NCBI RefSeq assembly: GCF_004116955.1
Contig: NZ_CP026362.1
Coordinates: 1,218,501 to 1,282,500 of the forward strand
DNA from: Bacillus vallismortis
GTDB taxonomy: Bacteria > Bacillota > Bacilli > Bacillales > Bacillaceae
Direction: 5' to 3'
Length of the DNA stretch: 64,000 nucleotides
A program made the position numbers and the translations under genes. Positions 1-11,103 of this stretch are shown piece after piece. Position 1 is the stretch's first letter. Every line of letters starts with the position of its first letter. Under the pieces are notes generated by a model. The model worked only from the letters and a program-made list of their open reading frames with translations, was not told the origin of the DNA and did no database searches.

Positions 1-1493
1 CGATACCGATTGTGGAGACCTTCACAGTCGATACGCTGACACCCATTCAAATGATAGAGAAGCTCGACAGGGAGATTACATATCTTCTTGAAAGCAAAGA
101 TGATACATCCAGTTGGTCAAGATATTCATTTATCGGCCTGAATCCATTTCTTACGCTGAAAGAAGAGCAAAACCGTTTTACAGCTGTTGATCAGGACGGC
201 AGATCTCTCTACACAGGAAATGAACTAAAAAAAGTGCTGAACTGGATGAATGCCACGTACAAAATCAAAACGCCGGATCTGGGTATTCCTTTTGTAGGCG
301 GAGCTGTCGGATACTTAAGCTATGATATGATCCCGCTGATTGAGCCTTCTGTTTCTCCGCATGCAAAAGAAACTGGAATGGAAAAGTGTATGCTGTTTGT
401 TTGCCAGACCATAATTGCGTATGATCATGAAACCAAAAATGTCCACTTTATCCAATATGCGAGACTCAACGGGCAAGAAACAGAAAACGAAAAAATCGAT
501 GTGTTTCATCAACATCATCAGGAGCTTCAAGATCTCATTGAAAAAATGATGAATCAAAAACATATAAAAGAGTTGTTTCTATCTGCTGAATCATATCAGA
601 CACCCAGCTTTGAAACCGTGTCTTCTAATTATGAAAAATCGGCTTTTATGGCTGATGTAGAGAAAATCAAAGAATATATAAAAGCGGGCGATATTTTTCA
701 AGGCGTTTTGTCACAAAAGTTTGAGGTTCCGATAAAAGCGGAGGCCTTTGAGTTATACCGAGTGCTTAGGATCGTCAATCCTTCTCCGTATATGTATTAT
801 ATGAAACTCCAGGACAGAGAAATAGTGGGCAGTTCTCCAGAACGGTTAATCCACGTTCAGGACGGGCACTTGGAAATCCATCCGATTGCCGGGACGAGAA
901 AAAGAGGCGCTGACAAAGAGGAAGATGAAAACCTCAAAGTTGAGCTGATGAAGGATGAAAAAGAAAAAGCGGAGCACTACATGCTCGTTGATCTTGCCCG
1001 GAACGATGTCGGCAGAGTAGCGGAATATGGATCTGTTTCTGTGCCGGAGTTCACCAAAATCGTCTCTTTTTCGCATGTTATGCACATCATCTCAGTGGTT
1101 ACAGGCCGATTGAAAAAAGGGGTTCATCCTGTCGATGCACTGATGTCCGCTTTCCCGGCGGGAACGTTAACAGGCGCTCCAAAAATCCGTGCCATGCAGC
1201 TTTTGCAAGAGCTTGAGCCAACACCGAGGGAGACATACGGCGGCTGTATCGCTTACATCGGATTTGACGGGAATATCGACTCGTGTATTACGATTCGCAC
1301 GATGAGTGTAAAGAACGGTGTTGCATCAATACAGGCAGGAGCTGGCATTGTTGCGGATTCTGTTCCGGAAACCGAATATGAAGAAAGCTGCAATAAAGCG
1401 GGGGCGCTGCTGAAAACAATTCATATTGCAGAAGACATGTTCCATAGCAAGGAGGATAAAGCCGATGAACAAATTTCTACAATTGTGCGTTGA
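1..1493 (+). CDS. trpE: Anthranilate synthase component I, 5' end cut off
   Basis: First enzyme of tryptophan synthesis: chorismate plus glutamine-derived ammonia to anthranilate. The reading frame is open from base 3 at the window edge, so about 20 N-terminal residues are missing (family member in B. subtilis is 515 residues; 496 codons are visible). The LLES motif of the Trp feedback site lies near the visible start, and the chorismate-binding domain carries GSSPERLI, IAGTRKRG and GTLTGAPK. No trpG follows, as usual in Bacillus, where the glutaminase subunit (PabA) is shared with folate synthesis and encoded elsewhere. The TRAP-controlled leader would lie left of the window. The end overlaps trpD by 29 bases. 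Confidence 0.97.
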   Translation, partial: IPIVETFTVDTLTPIQMIEKLDREITYLLESKDDTSSWSRYSFIGLNPFLTLKEEQNRFTAVDQDGRSLYTGNELKKVLNWMNATYKIKTPDLGIPFVGGAVGYLSYDMIPLIEPSVSPHAKETGMEKCMLFVCQTIIAYDHETKNVHFIQYARLNGQETENEKIDVFHQHHQELQDLIEKMMNQKHIKELFLSAESYQTPSFETVSSNYEKSAFMADVEKIKEYIKAGDIFQGVLSQKFEVPIKAEAFELYRVLRIVNPSPYMYYMKLQDREIVGSSPERLIHVQDGHLEIHPIAGTRKRGADKEEDENLKVELMKDEKEKAEHYMLVDLARNDVGRVAEYGSVSVPEFTKIVSFSHVMHIISVVTGRLKKGVHPVDALMSAFPAGTLTGAPKIRAMQLLQELEPTPRETYGGCIAYIGFDGNIDSCITIRTMSVKNGVASIQAGAGIVADSVPETEYEESCNKAGALLKTIHIAEDMFHSKEDKADEQISTIVR

Positions 1494-2481
1494 CGGAAAA
1501 ACACTTACTGCCGATGAGGCTGAAGCGCTGATGACTATGATGATCACCGCGGAAATGGCTCCTTCTGAAATGGGCGGTATATTGTGTCTTCTTGCCCATC
1601 GGGGAGAAACGCCAGCAGAGCTTACGGGTTTTATGAAGGCGATGCGGGCGCGCGCTCTTAAAGTCGATGGACTTCCTGATGTGGTTGATACATGCGGAAC
1701 CGGGGGAGATGGTGTTTCCACTTTTAATATCTCAACGGCATCAGCAATTGTTGCCTCAGCAGCCGGGGCGAAAATCGCAAAGCACGGCAATCGCTCTGTC
1801 TCTTCTAAAAGCGGGAGCGCTGATGTATTAGAGGAGTTAGGGGTTTCAATTCAAACCACTCCCGAAAAGGTAAAAAACAGTATTGAAACAAACAATATGG
1901 GATTTCTCTTTGCGCCGCTTTATCATTCGTCTATGAAACATGTAGCCGGTACAAGAAAAGAACTAGGTTTTAGAACGGTATTTAATCTGCTCGGACCGCT
2001 CAGCAATCCTTTACAGGCGAAACGTCAAGTGATCGGTGTTTATTCCACAGAAAAAGCGGCGCTAATGGCAAGCGCGCTCGAGCCGTTTCAGCCGGAGCAC
2101 GTCCTGTTTGTATCCGGCCATGACGGTTTAGATGAGCTTTCCATTACAGCACCCACCGACGTGATTGAATTAAAGGACGGGGAACGCCGGGAATACACCG
2201 TTTCACCCGAAAATTTCGGTTTCGCAAATGGCAGACTTGAAGAGTTACAGGTGCAGTCACCGAAAGAGAGCGCCTCTCTCATTCAGAATATTTTTGAAAA
2301 TAAAAGCAGCAGTTCCGCTTTATCTATTACTGCTTTTAATGCAGGCGCTGCGATATACACGGCGGGGATCACCGACTCATTGAAGGAAGGAACCGAGCTC
2401 GCGTTAGAGACGATTACAAGCGGAGGCGCAGCCGCGCAGCTCGAACGACTAAAGCAGAAAGAGGAAGAGATCTATGCTTGA
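1465..2481 (+). CDS. trpD: Anthranilate phosphoribosyltransferase
   Basis: Transfers phosphoribose from PRPP to anthranilate, the second tryptophan step. The protein is 338 residues, the usual length, with the PRPP-binding DTCGTGGDG motif near residue 80. An open frame runs upstream, but the ATG at 1465 has a strong ribosome site (AAGGAGG at 1449-1455) inside the end of trpE, so it is the likely start. The 29-base overlap with trpE and 8-base overlap with trpC point to translational coupling within the trp operon. Confidence 0.96.
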   Translation: MNKFLQLCVDGKTLTADEAEALMTMMITAEMAPSEMGGILCLLAHRGETPAELTGFMKAMRARALKVDGLPDVVDTCGTGGDGVSTFNISTASAIVASAAGAKIAKHGNRSVSSKSGSADVLEELGVSIQTTPEKVKNSIETNNMGFLFAPLYHSSMKHVAGTRKELGFRTVFNLLGPLSNPLQAKRQVIGVYSTEKAALMASALEPFQPEHVLFVSGHDGLDELSITAPTDVIELKDGERREYTVSPENFGFANGRLEELQVQSPKESASLIQNIFENKSSSSALSITAFNAGAAIYTAGITDSLKEGTELALETITSGGAAAQLERLKQKEEEIYA

Positions 2482-3226
2482 AAACATCATCAAACAAAAG
2501 AAAGAAGAAGTAAAAACACTGATCCTGCCGGAAGAGCAGTGTTTCGAAAAACGTTCATTTAAAGAGGCGCTGGAACGCCCGAACCGTTTTATCGGGCTGA
2601 TTGCCGAAGTGAAGAAAGCATCGCCGTCAAAAGGGCTTATTAAAAAGGATTTTGTCCCAGAGCAGATTGCAAAAGACTATGAAACTGCGAAAGCAGATGC
2701 GCTTTCCGTTTTAACTGACACCCCGTTTTTTCAAGGGAAAAACAGCTATTTATCAGACGTAAAGCACGCTGTTTCGATTCCTGTACTGAGGAAAGATTTT
2801 ATTATTGATTCTTTGCAAGTGGAGGAATCAAGAAGAATCGGAGCGGATGCCATATTATTAATCGGTGAGGTGCTTGACCCTTTCCAACTTCATGAACTGT
2901 ATCTGGAAGCAGGTGAAAAGCAGTTGGACGTGTTAGTGGAGGTTCATGATGCACAAACGCTTGAACATATATTGAAAGTGTTCACACCTGATATTCTTGG
3001 CATCAATAATCGAAACCTAAAAACATTTGAAACCTCTATACAACAGACAGAACAAATCGCATCTCTTGTTCCGAAAGAATCACTGCTTGTCAGCGAAAGC
3101 GGGATCGGTACTTTAGAACACTTAACTTTTGTCAAAGAACATGGGGCGCGATCTGTGCTGATCGGTGAATCATTGATGAGACAAACATCACAGCAAAAAG
3201 CAATCTATGATTTGTTTGGGGAGTGA
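2474..3226 (+). CDS. trpC: Indole-3-glycerol phosphate synthase
   Basis: Closes the indole ring from carboxyphenylamino-deoxyribulose phosphate. The frame encodes 250 residues, the full family length, as a TIM barrel with the [11 protein letters not shown] lysine motif near residue 45, VEVHDA near 156 and GINNRNL near 176. It starts 8 bases inside trpD. The common laboratory strain 168 carries the small trpC2 lesion in this gene; here the frame is complete with no visible defect, so this strain is probably a tryptophan prototroph at this step (inference). Confidence 0.96.
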   Translation: MLENIIKQKKEEVKTLILPEEQCFEKRSFKEALERPNRFIGLIAEVKKASPSKGLIKKDFVPEQIAKDYETAKADALSVLTDTPFFQGKNSYLSDVKHAVSIPVLRKDFIIDSLQVEESRRIGADAILLIGEVLDPFQLHELYLEAGEKQLDVLVEVHDAQTLEHILKVFTPDILGINNRNLKTFETSIQQTEQIASLVPKESLLVSESGIGTLEHLTFVKEHGARSVLIGESLMRQTSQQKAIYDLFGE

Positions 3227-3230
3227 GGAT

Positions 3231-3878
3231 GTGAAGAAGCCGGCATTAAAATATTGCGGCATACAGTCATTGCAGGATTTGCAGCTTGCAGCGGACTCAC
3301 AGGCTGATTATCTGGGTTTTATTTTTGCTGAAAGCAAACGAAAAGTATCTCCGCAAGAGGTGAAAAAGTGGCTGGGGCAAGTGCGTGTTGAAAAACAAGT
3401 CGCTGGTGTTTTTGTTAATGAGTCGGTAGAGACAATATCCTGTATTGCAAACGAATTGAAACTGGATGTTATTCAGCTTCACGGTGATGAGAAGCCGGCG
3501 GATGCCAATGCGCTTCGCATGCTGACAGATTGTGAAATATGGAAGGCGCTTCACCATCATGAAAAGACAACTGAAGAAATAGCACGCTTTAAAGATGATG
3601 TGGACGGCTTTGTAATTGATTCATCTGTAATAGGCGCAAGAGGCGGCACTGGTATTGCTTTTTCGTGGGACTGTGTGCCGGAATACAATCAGGCGGCTAT
3701 TGGCAAACGCTGCTTCATCGCAGGCGGTGTGAACCCGGATACCATTACAGACTTATTGAAATGGCAGCCGGCAGGAATTGACCTTGCCAGCGGAATCGAA
3801 AAAAACGGACGAAAAGATCAGAGTCTGATGAGGCTTTTAGAAGAAAGGATGAAACGATATGTATCCATATCCGAATGA
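3231..3878 (+). CDS. trpF: Phosphoribosylanthranilate isomerase
   Basis: Isomerises phosphoribosylanthranilate, the third tryptophan step, as a separate protein and not fused to TrpC. I place the start at GTG 3231, four bases after the trpC stop, with GGGGAG at 3218-3223 as ribosome site; this gives 215 residues, the length in B. subtilis. Visible are the catalytic cysteine in KYCGIQS, the QLHGDE strand, the catalytic aspartate in FVIDSS and the phosphate-binding SGIEKNG. The end overlaps trpB by 20 bases. Confidence 0.95.
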   Translation: MKKPALKYCGIQSLQDLQLAADSQADYLGFIFAESKRKVSPQEVKKWLGQVRVEKQVAGVFVNESVETISCIANELKLDVIQLHGDEKPADANALRMLTDCEIWKALHHHEKTTEEIARFKDDVDGFVIDSSVIGARGGTGIAFSWDCVPEYNQAAIGKRCFIAGGVNPDTITDLLKWQPAGIDLASGIEKNGRKDQSLMRLLEERMKRYVSISE

Positions 3879-5061
3879 AATAGGCAGATACGGTGATTTC
3901 GGCGGAAAGTTTGTTCCGGAAACATTGATGCAGCCGTTAGAAGAAATTGAAACCGCATTTAAAGAGATCAAGGATGATCCTGTTTTTCGTAATGAATATT
4001 ACAAGCTGTTACATGATTATTCCGGAAGGCCGACTGCCCTAACATACGCTGATCGAGTTACTGAATATGTAGGCGGCGCGAAAATCTATTTGAAACGAGA
4101 AGATTTAAACCACACAGGTTCTCATAAAATCAATAATGCGTTAGGGCAAGCGCTGCTTGCCAAAAAAATGGGCAAAACGAAAATCATTGCTGAAACAGGT
4201 GCCGGGCAGCACGGTGTTGCCGCTGCAACAGTCGCAGCCAAATTCGGCTTTTCCTGTACTGTGTTTATGGGTGAGGAAGACGTTGCCCGCCAGTCTCTAA
4301 ACGTTTTCCGCATGAAGCTTCTTGGAGCGGAGGTTGTGCCTGTATCAAGCGGAAACGGCACATTGAAGGATGCCACAAATGAGGCGATCCGATACTGGGT
4401 TCAGCATTGTGAGGATCATTTTTACATGATTGGATCAGTTGTCGGGCCGCACCCTTATCCGCAAGTCGTCCGTGAATTTCAAAACATGATCGGTGAGGAA
4501 GCGAAAGAGCAGCTAAAACGCATTGAGGGTGCTCTGCCTGATAAAGTGGTGGCGTGTGTAGGCGGAGGAAGCAATGCGATGGGCATGTTTCAAGCGTTTT
4601 TAGATGAAGACGTTGAACTGATCGGTGCTGAAGCAGCCGGAAAAGGAATGAACACTCCTCTTCATGCCGCTACTATTTCGAAAGGAACCATAGGTGTCAT
4701 TCACGGTTCATTGACTTATCTCATTCAAGATGAGTTCGGCCAAATCATTGAGCCTTACTCCATTTCAGCAGGACTCGACTATCCAGGGATAGGCCCGGAA
4801 CACGCACATTTGCATAAGAGCGGACGTGTCACTTATGACAGTATCACAGATGATGAAGCGGTGGATGCATTAAAGCTCTTATCAGAAAAAGAGGGGATTT
4901 TGCCGGCAATTGAATCTGCCCATGCATTAGCGAAAGCATTCAAACTCGCCAAAGAAATGGATCGCGATCAAATCATTCTCGTCTGTTTATCAGGACGGGG
5001 AGATAAGGATGTTAACACATTGATGAATGTCTTGGAAGAAGAGGTGGAAAAGCATGTTTAA
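3859..5061 (+). CDS. trpB: Tryptophan synthase beta chain
   Basis: PLP enzyme condensing indole with serine to give tryptophan, acting as an alpha2beta2 complex with TrpA. The 400 residues are full length. The PLP lysine is K90 in [13 protein letters not shown], and the glycine-rich cofactor phosphate loop VGGGSNAMG lies near residue 235. The start lies 20 bases inside trpF and the end overlaps trpA by 8 bases. Confidence 0.97.
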   Translation: MYPYPNEIGRYGDFGGKFVPETLMQPLEEIETAFKEIKDDPVFRNEYYKLLHDYSGRPTALTYADRVTEYVGGAKIYLKREDLNHTGSHKINNALGQALLAKKMGKTKIIAETGAGQHGVAAATVAAKFGFSCTVFMGEEDVARQSLNVFRMKLLGAEVVPVSSGNGTLKDATNEAIRYWVQHCEDHFYMIGSVVGPHPYPQVVREFQNMIGEEAKEQLKRIEGALPDKVVACVGGGSNAMGMFQAFLDEDVELIGAEAAGKGMNTPLHAATISKGTIGVIHGSLTYLIQDEFGQIIEPYSISAGLDYPGIGPEHAHLHKSGRVTYDSITDDEAVDALKLLSEKEGILPAIESAHALAKAFKLAKEMDRDQIILVCLSGRGDKDVNTLMNVLEEEVEKHV

Positions 5062-5857
5062 ATTAAACCTTCAAGCGCCAGAAAAACTGTTTATCCCGTT
5101 TATTACGGCGGGGGACCCATCGCCTGATGTTTCAGTTGAATTGGCGAAATCTCTCCAAAAAGCGGGTGCCACGGCGTTGGAGCTTGGCGTTGCATATTCA
5201 GACCCCCTTGCAGACGGTCCGGTGATCCAGCGGGCTTCAAAGCGGGCGCTTGATCATGGAATGAATATCGTAAAGGCAATCGAATTAGGCGGCAAAATGA
5301 AAAAAAACGGAGTGAATATTCCGATTATCCTCTTTACGTATTATAATCCTGTGTTACAATTGAACAAAGAACACTTTTTCGCTTTACTGCGGGAAAATCA
5401 CATTGACGGCCTGCTTGTTCCGGATCTGCCATTAGAAGAAAGCGCCAGCCTTCAAGCGGAATGCAAAAGCCATGGGGTGACGTATATTTCTTTGGTGGCG
5501 CCGACAAGCGAAAGCCGTTTGAAAACCATTGTTGAACAAGCCGAGGGCTTCGTCTACTGTGTATCTTCTCTAGGTGTGACCGGTGTCCGCAATGAGTTCA
5601 ATTCATCCGTATACCCGTTCATTCGGACAGTAAAGGATCTCAGCACGATTCCGGTTGCTGTAGGGTTCGGCATATCGAACCGTGAACAGGTCATGAAGAT
5701 GAATGAAATTTGTGACGGTGTCGTAGTAGGAAGTGCGCTCGTCAGAAAAATAGAAGAAGTAAAGGACCGGCTCATCAGCGCTGAAACGAGAGATCAAGCG
5801 CTGCAGGAGTTTGAAGATTACGCAACGGCGTTTGGCGGCTTGTACAGTTTAAAATGA
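5054..5857 (+). CDS. trpA: Tryptophan synthase alpha chain
   Basis: Cleaves indole-3-glycerol phosphate to indole, which is passed to TrpB. Start at ATG 5054 (ribosome site GAGGTGG at 5041) gives 267 residues, the normal length. The catalytic pair is visible as E43 in [10 protein letters not shown] and D54 in PLADGP. It is the last true trp gene; hisC follows after 11 bases without a terminator, so transcription continues into the rest of the aromatic supra-operon. Confidence 0.96.
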   Translation: MFKLNLQAPEKLFIPFITAGDPSPDVSVELAKSLQKAGATALELGVAYSDPLADGPVIQRASKRALDHGMNIVKAIELGGKMKKNGVNIPIILFTYYNPVLQLNKEHFFALLRENHIDGLLVPDLPLEESASLQAECKSHGVTYISLVAPTSESRLKTIVEQAEGFVYCVSSLGVTGVRNEFNSSVYPFIRTVKDLSTIPVAVGFGISNREQVMKMNEICDGVVVGSALVRKIEEVKDRLISAETRDQALQEFEDYATAFGGLYSLK

Positions 5858-5868
5858 GGTGACTGGAT

Positions 5869-6951
5869 TTGCGTATCAAAGAACATTTAAAACAGCTGAA
5901 GCCTTATCAGCCTGGAAAGCCGATAGAAGCAGTGAAATCAGAATATGGCTTGGATAAAGTCGTGAAGCTTGCTTCAAACGAGAATCCGTACGGCTGTTCA
6001 GAAGCGGCAAAAGAGGCGCTTCATCATGAGATTCAACAGCTTGCCCTTTATCCGGATGGTTATAGCGCCGCGTTGCGGACAAGGCTCAGTGAGCACCTCA
6101 ATGTCAGCGAGACATCACTTATTTTCGGAAACGGTTCAGATGAAATCATTCAGATCATCTGTCGGGCATTTTTAAACGATAAATCCAACACGATTACTGC
6201 TGCTCCGACTTTTCCGCAATATAAACATAATGCGGTCATTGAAGGTGCTGAAGTTCGTGAAATCGCACTTCGCCCTGACGGATCCCATCATTTAGACGCT
6301 ATGCTTGAAGCGATTGATGAACAGACACAAGTCGTTTGGATATGCAGCCCGAATAACCCGACTGGCACATATACATCAGAAGGAGAGTTACTCGCTTTTC
6401 TGGAGCGCGTGCCTCCCCGTGTCCTCGTTGTTCTTGACGAAGCATATTATGAATATGTAACAGCAGAGGATTACCCGGAAACTGTCCCGCTCCTAAAGAA
6501 GTATACCAATTTAATGATATTGCGCACATTTTCAAAGGCTTACGGGCTGGCGGCACTCAGAGTCGGATACGGAATTGCCGATGAGAACCTGATTCGCCTG
6601 ATTGAGCCGGCAAGAGAGCCGTTTAACACGAGCCGTCTAGGCCAGGCTGCAGCGATCGCAGCGCTTGATGACCAAGCGTTTATCGCGTCCTGTGTCGAGC
6701 AAAATAAAGCAGGCCTTCAGCAATATTATGATTTTGCTCAGACTCATGGTTTAAAGTGCTACCCTTCAGAGACAAATTTTGTGTTGATTGACTGTAACCG
6801 TCCTTCCGATGATCTGTTTCAGGCTCTTCTGGAAAAAGGCTATATTGTGCGGTCAGGAAATGCATTAGGTTTCCCGACATCACTCCGGATTACGATCGGT
6901 ACAAAAGAGCAAAATGAAGAAATTCTAGCCATTTTAGCTGAAATTTTATAA
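5869..6951 (+). CDS. hisC: Histidinol-phosphate / aromatic aminotransferase
   Basis: PLP aminotransferase of fold type I. In B. subtilis the enzyme at this locus works in both histidine synthesis (histidinol phosphate) and the last step to tyrosine and phenylalanine, which explains its place between trp and tyrA. The start is TTG 5869 behind GAGGTGA; 360 residues, the normal length. The PLP lysine is K223 in [16 protein letters not shown]; the NNPTG motif is near residue 160. Confidence 0.95.
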   Translation: MRIKEHLKQLKPYQPGKPIEAVKSEYGLDKVVKLASNENPYGCSEAAKEALHHEIQQLALYPDGYSAALRTRLSEHLNVSETSLIFGNGSDEIIQIICRAFLNDKSNTITAAPTFPQYKHNAVIEGAEVREIALRPDGSHHLDAMLEAIDEQTQVVWICSPNNPTGTYTSEGELLAFLERVPPRVLVVLDEAYYEYVTAEDYPETVPLLKKYTNLMILRTFSKAYGLAALRVGYGIADENLIRLIEPAREPFNTSRLGQAAAIAALDDQAFIASCVEQNKAGLQQYYDFAQTHGLKCYPSETNFVLIDCNRPSDDLFQALLEKGYIVRSGNALGFPTSLRITIGTKEQNEEILAILAEIL

Positions 6952-6994
6952 GAGGTGATCAGATATCACCTCTTTAGTCTATAAACCAGGTGAT
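6951..6994 (+). other. Two alternative RNA stems around the tyrA ribosome site
   Basis: Right after the hisC stop, AGAGGTGAT (6951-6959) is complementary to ATCACCTCT (6965-6973). The same ATCACCT segment is also complementary to the tyrA ribosome site AGGTGAT at 6988-6994, so the two stems exclude each other. A short TTTAG follows the first stem, too weak for a clear terminator. A role in coupling or damping tyrA translation is inference. Confidence 0.45.
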
Positions 6995-6999
6995 GACGT

Positions 7000-8115
7000 A
7001 TGAATCGAATGAAAGACACAATATTGCTCGCCGGTCTCGGATTGATAGGCGGTTCGATTGCGTTAGCGATCAAAAAAAAGCATCCCGGCAAACGGATTAT
7101 CGGAATCGATATTTCTGATGAACAGGTGGTTGCCGCTTTTAAATTAGGTGTGATTGATGAGCGTGCTGATTCATTTATTGATGGTGCGAAAGAGGCAGCT
7201 ACAGTGATCATTGCGACACCTGTCGCGCAAACGCTGTTTATGCTTGATGAACTGGCTCATTCAGGTATTGAACATGAGCTTTTAATTACTGACGTAGGAA
7301 GCACAAAACAAAAAGTGGTTCATTATGCTGATCAAGTGCTGCCTACTAGATACCAATTTGTCGGAGGACATCCTATGGCAGGGTCACACAAATCAGGAGT
7401 GGCCGCTGCGAAGGAGTTCCTGTTTGAAAATGCATTTTATATTTTAACGCCAGGGGATAAAACGGAAAGACAAGCGGTAGAACAGTTGAAAAATCTGCTG
7501 AAGGGGACAAATGCCCATTTTGTAGAAATGTCACCTGAAGAGCATGATGGCGTTACAAGCATGATCAGTCATTTTCCGCATATTGTCGCAGCAAGTCTCG
7601 TTCACCAAACCCATCAGTCGGAAAAACTCTATCCGTTTGTTAAGCGTTTTGCTGCCGGCGGGTTCAGGGACATTACGAGGATTGCATCAAGCAGCCCGGC
7701 AATGTGGCGGGATATTCTATTACATAATAAAGATAAAATCTTGGACCGTTTTGATGAGTGGATGCGTGAAATCGAGACGATCCGGACATATGTAGAACAT
7801 GAAGATGCGGAAAATCTATTTCAATATTTTAAAAACGCTAAGGATTATCGCGACGGGCTGCCGCTTCGGCAAAAGGGCGCAATTCCTGCATTTTACGATT
7901 TATACGTGGATGTTCCCGATCATCCGGGTGTGATTTCCGAGATAACGGCAATCTTAGCTGCGGAGCGCATCAGCATCACGAATATCCGCATTATTGAAAC
8001 AAGAGAAGACATTAATGGGATTTTAAGAATCAGTTTTCAGTCTGATGATGACCGCAAACGGGCTGAACAATGCATTGAAGCCCGGGCGGAATATGAAACT
8101 TTTTATGCTGATTGA
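7000..8115 (+). CDS. tyrA: Prephenate dehydrogenase
   Basis: NAD-dependent oxidative decarboxylation of prephenate to 4-hydroxyphenylpyruvate for tyrosine. 371 residues: an N-terminal nucleotide-binding GLGLIGGS near residue 12, the helical dehydrogenase core with [12 protein letters not shown] near 125, and a C-terminal ACT domain from about residue 300 ([14 protein letters not shown]) that usually binds an aromatic amino acid for feedback control. It follows hisC by 48 bases holding the alternative stems and precedes aroE by 10 bases. Confidence 0.95.
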   Translation: MNRMKDTILLAGLGLIGGSIALAIKKKHPGKRIIGIDISDEQVVAAFKLGVIDERADSFIDGAKEAATVIIATPVAQTLFMLDELAHSGIEHELLITDVGSTKQKVVHYADQVLPTRYQFVGGHPMAGSHKSGVAAAKEFLFENAFYILTPGDKTERQAVEQLKNLLKGTNAHFVEMSPEEHDGVTSMISHFPHIVAASLVHQTHQSEKLYPFVKRFAAGGFRDITRIASSSPAMWRDILLHNKDKILDRFDEWMREIETIRTYVEHEDAENLFQYFKNAKDYRDGLPLRQKGAIPAFYDLYVDVPDHPGVISEITAILAAERISITNIRIIETREDINGILRISFQSDDDRKRAEQCIEARAEYETFYAD

Positions 8116-8125
8116 GGTGGAAAAT

Positions 8126-9412
8126 ATGAAAAGAGACAAGGTGCAGGCTTTAAACGGAGAAATACACATTCCAGGTGATAAATCCATTTCTCACCGCTCC
8201 GTCATGTTTGGCGCGCTGGCGAAAGGCACAACAACAGTTAAAAACTTTCTGCCTGGAGCGGATTGTCTGAGCACGATCGATTGTTTTAGAAAAATGGGTG
8301 TTCAAATCGAGCAAAACGGCAGCGATGTAGTGATTCACGGAAAAGGTATCGATTCCCTAAGCGAACCGGAAAGCCTTTTAGATGTCGGGAATTCAGGCAC
8401 AACGATTCGCCTGATGCTCGGCATTTTGGCGGGCCGCCCATTTTACAGCGCGGTAGCTGGAGATGAAAGTATTGCCAAGCGCCCGATGAAACGTGTAACT
8501 GAGCCTTTGAAACAAATGGGGGCTAAAATCGACGGCAGATCTGGCGGGGAATTTACACCGCTGTCAGTAAGCGGCTCTTCTTTAAAAGGGATTGATTTTG
8601 TCTCGCCTGTTGCAAGCGCACAAATTAAATCGGCTGTTTTGTTGGCCGGATTACAGGCTGAGGGTACAACAACCGTCACAGAGCCTCATAAATCTCGGGA
8701 CCACACTGAGCGGATGCTATCTGCTTTTGGAGTTAATCTATCTGAAGATCAAACGAGTGTTTCCATTTCTGGAGGCCAGAAACTGACAGCAACAGATATT
8801 TTTGTTCCCGGAGACATTTCTTCAGCGGCGTTTTTCCTTGCTGCGGGTGCAATGGTTCCGAACAGCAGCATAGTACTGAAAAACGTAGGGTTAAATCCGA
8901 CTCGGACGGGTATCATTGACGTCCTTGAAAACATGGGGGCAAAACTTGAAATCAAACCGTCTGCGGACAGCAGTGCAGAGCCTTACGGAGATTTAATCAT
9001 AGAAACATCATCTCTAAAAGCGGTTGAAATCGGAGGAGATATCATTCCGCGTTTAATTGATGAAATCCCTATCATCGCGCTTCTTGCGACTCAGGCGGAA
9101 GGAACCACCGTTATTAAGGACGCGGCAGAGCTTAAAGTAAAAGAAACAAACCGCATCGACACTGTGGTTTCCGAGCTTCGTAAGCTGGGTGCTGAGATTG
9201 AACCGACAGCAGATGGAATGAAGGTTCATGGCAGACAAACCCTGAAAGGCGGCGCCACAGTGTCAAGCCATGGAGACCATCGGATCGGAATGATGCTTGG
9301 CGTCGCTTCCTGTATAACGGAGGAGCCGATTGAAATCGAGCAGACAGATGCCATTCATGTCTCTTATCCAACCTTCTTCGAGCATTTAACGATGCTTTCA
9401 AACAAATCCTGA
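8126..9412 (+). CDS. aroE: 3-phosphoshikimate 1-carboxyvinyltransferase (EPSP synthase)
   Basis: Sixth step of the shikimate pathway: shikimate-3-phosphate plus phosphoenolpyruvate to EPSP. In B. subtilis the gene is called aroE, in most other bacteria aroA. Start ATG 8126 behind GAGGTGG gives 428 residues. [18 protein letters not shown] is near residue 17 and the substrate motif is GNSGTTIR near residue 90, a variant common in Gram-positive enzymes. It is the last gene of the aromatic supra-operon; a strong terminator overlaps its stop. Confidence 0.96.
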   Translation: MKRDKVQALNGEIHIPGDKSISHRSVMFGALAKGTTTVKNFLPGADCLSTIDCFRKMGVQIEQNGSDVVIHGKGIDSLSEPESLLDVGNSGTTIRLMLGILAGRPFYSAVAGDESIAKRPMKRVTEPLKQMGAKIDGRSGGEFTPLSVSGSSLKGIDFVSPVASAQIKSAVLLAGLQAEGTTTVTEPHKSRDHTERMLSAFGVNLSEDQTSVSISGGQKLTATDIFVPGDISSAAFFLAAGAMVPNSSIVLKNVGLNPTRTGIIDVLENMGAKLEIKPSADSSAEPYGDLIIETSSLKAVEIGGDIIPRLIDEIPIIALLATQAEGTTVIKDAAELKVKETNRIDTVVSELRKLGAEIEPTADGMKVHGRQTLKGGATVSSHGDHRIGMMLGVASCITEEPIEIEQTDAIHVSYPTFFEHLTMLSNKS

Positions 9413-9434
9413 AGTTCTTGCTTCAGGATTTTTT
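9404..9434 (+). terminator. Terminator of the aromatic supra-operon
   Basis: AAATCCTGAAG (9404-9414) pairs with CTTCAGGATTT (9421-9431) over a six-base loop, running into a T tract; the 5' arm overlaps the aroE stop codon. Confidence 0.9.
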
Positions 9435-9660
9435 GTGCGGATTGACTGTAAGAATCATAATTCAAGGGAAAAAAACATAGCTTGTCTTAAAGAGGGAAAA
9501 GAAAAACGAAAAGGGGGGATTTGCTTTACTTACAAGCCGGCAGGTCAGAGAACTGCTTTCCTGTACAGAGGGCAATCTTCCTTTTTTGATTTTCTATCGC
9601 AAGATCTTTTGGTAAACTAATAAGACTCAATCATTCCCTGCCGTACAATAAGCATCTTAT
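9435..9660. other. Intergenic stretch between aroE and ypiA
   Basis: About 226 bases with no gene I can support. It is purine-rich in the first half. A 61-codon GTG frame at 9435 has no ribosome site and begins directly behind the terminator. A TGGTAAACT sequence at 9610-9618 could be an extended -10 element but has no matching -35. Confidence 0.4.
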
Positions 9661-9689
9661 TTGCCGGGTGACTTCGTCTGAATTATGAT
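9661..9689 (+). promoter_or_regulatory. Sigma-A-type promoter for ypiA
   Basis: TTGCCG (9661-9666), a 17-base spacer and TATGAT (9684-9689), about 70 bases before the ypiA start. Confidence 0.55.
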
Positions 9690-9760
9690 AAGGTTAACCC
9701 GAACAAATAAAGTGTTTTGTATGGTTGATGTTGTAAAGGAAAAGAAAGGACCGGTCCGAT

Positions 9761-11032
9761 TTGAATACATTGATTCAAGAAGCCATAAAATTAGTTGAAG
9801 CAGGTGAAACAGAAAAAGGCCTCAACACGCTCTCGAAAGCCGAAAAACAGCTCCATGATGAAGAAAAAGCCATCGCAGCCCAGCTGTATTACGAGTGGGG
9901 CAATGTAGAAAAAGCGATTTCACTCATCAGTGACTTACATGATTTATATCCAAATGAAACAGAACTGACGAATTTTTATGCTGAACTTTTAATAGATATT
10001 GACGAAGAAGAAAAAGCTCTTGCTGTGCTGGAAACGATTCCGGAAACAGATCCATCATACCCGGAAAGTTTGCTGCTCATGGCGGATCTTTATCAGATGC
10101 AGGGGTTATTTGAAGTCAGTGAACAAAAGCTTTTACAAGCAAAGTCCATTCTGGCTAATGAACCCGTCATTGATTTTGCACTGGGTGAACTTTACTTTAC
10201 TCAGGGAGCCTATGCAAAAGCGGTTCACTATTTTAAAACAACGGCTGAGGAGCAGAGTGAGATCGGGGGCGTTAATGTCCATCAAAGATTGGCAGAATCG
10301 CTAAGTTCCTCAGGTGAATTTGAGGATGCCATTCCATGGTACGAGAAAGCTGCTGATGAGAATCCTGATCCTAATACAATTTTCGGCTATGGGTTTACAG
10401 CGTTACAGGCTGGGTTTGTTAAAACAGCGATTAAACAGCTGTCTGATTTGAAGGGGTTAGATCCGTCTTATTCTTCACTTTATATGCCGCTTTCGAAAAG
10501 CTATGAGGCTGAAGGAATGTATGAAGAGGCATTAAAAACGGCAAAAGAGGGTATCAGATATGATGAATACAACAAAGAACTTTTCCTCTATGCTGCAAAA
10601 ATGGCCTTGAAAGTCGGGAAGTCAGAAGATGGGAAAAAACTGCTTCAGGAGGCGCTTGCGCTTGATCCGGGCTTCGTCGAAGCACTTCATACACTTCTTG
10701 CCGTGTATCATAAAGAAGAGGATTTTGAACAAATCATTGATCTTATTCAAGAGGTGCGCGGCTACGGAGAAGAAGATCCGAAATACAACTGGTATCTTGC
10801 AAGCGCGTATACCGAATTGGAGCAGTACGAGAAAGCAAAACAATCCTTTGAGGCTGCCTTTCTTCACTATCGGGAGGACAGAGATTTCTTAGATGAATAC
10901 GGAAGCTTCTTGTTAGAAGAAGGCCTTCAAAAAGAAGCGCTGCCGCTTTTGAAAAAGGTTCTTGAAATTGATGGAACCAATGAAGAGCTTGAGGAAACGA
11001 TTTTGCGAATCGAAGATGAATTTTCTAGATAA
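9761..11032 (+). CDS. ypiA: TPR-repeat protein YpiA
   Basis: Cytoplasmic protein of 423 residues built almost wholly of tetratricopeptide repeats, seen as recurring A-x-x-x-Y/F helices (for example [32 protein letters not shown] and [15 protein letters not shown]). No signal peptide or enzymatic motif is visible, so a scaffolding or binding role is likely; the partner is unknown to me. Start TTG 9761 behind AAAGGA. The strong conservation of the ypiA-ypiB pair in Bacillus suggests a joint function with YpiB. Confidence 0.9.
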   Translation: MNTLIQEAIKLVEAGETEKGLNTLSKAEKQLHDEEKAIAAQLYYEWGNVEKAISLISDLHDLYPNETELTNFYAELLIDIDEEEKALAVLETIPETDPSYPESLLLMADLYQMQGLFEVSEQKLLQAKSILANEPVIDFALGELYFTQGAYAKAVHYFKTTAEEQSEIGGVNVHQRLAESLSSSGEFEDAIPWYEKAADENPDPNTIFGYGFTALQAGFVKTAIKQLSDLKGLDPSYSSLYMPLSKSYEAEGMYEEALKTAKEGIRYDEYNKELFLYAAKMALKVGKSEDGKKLLQEALALDPGFVEALHTLLAVYHKEEDFEQIIDLIQEVRGYGEEDPKYNWYLASAYTELEQYEKAKQSFEAAFLHYREDRDFLDEYGSFLLEEGLQKEALPLLKKVLEIDGTNEELEETILRIEDEFSR

Positions 11033-11103
11033 GCAGGAATGTTCACCATTCATGTGGAACATATAAGTATATAGATTATACGAACGATAGAGGAGGGAAT
11101 TAC

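Noticed and set aside
9435..9620. 61-codon frame starting GTG after the aroE terminator
   Set aside because: No ribosome site, starts within a few bases of the terminator, and the composition does not resemble a protein.
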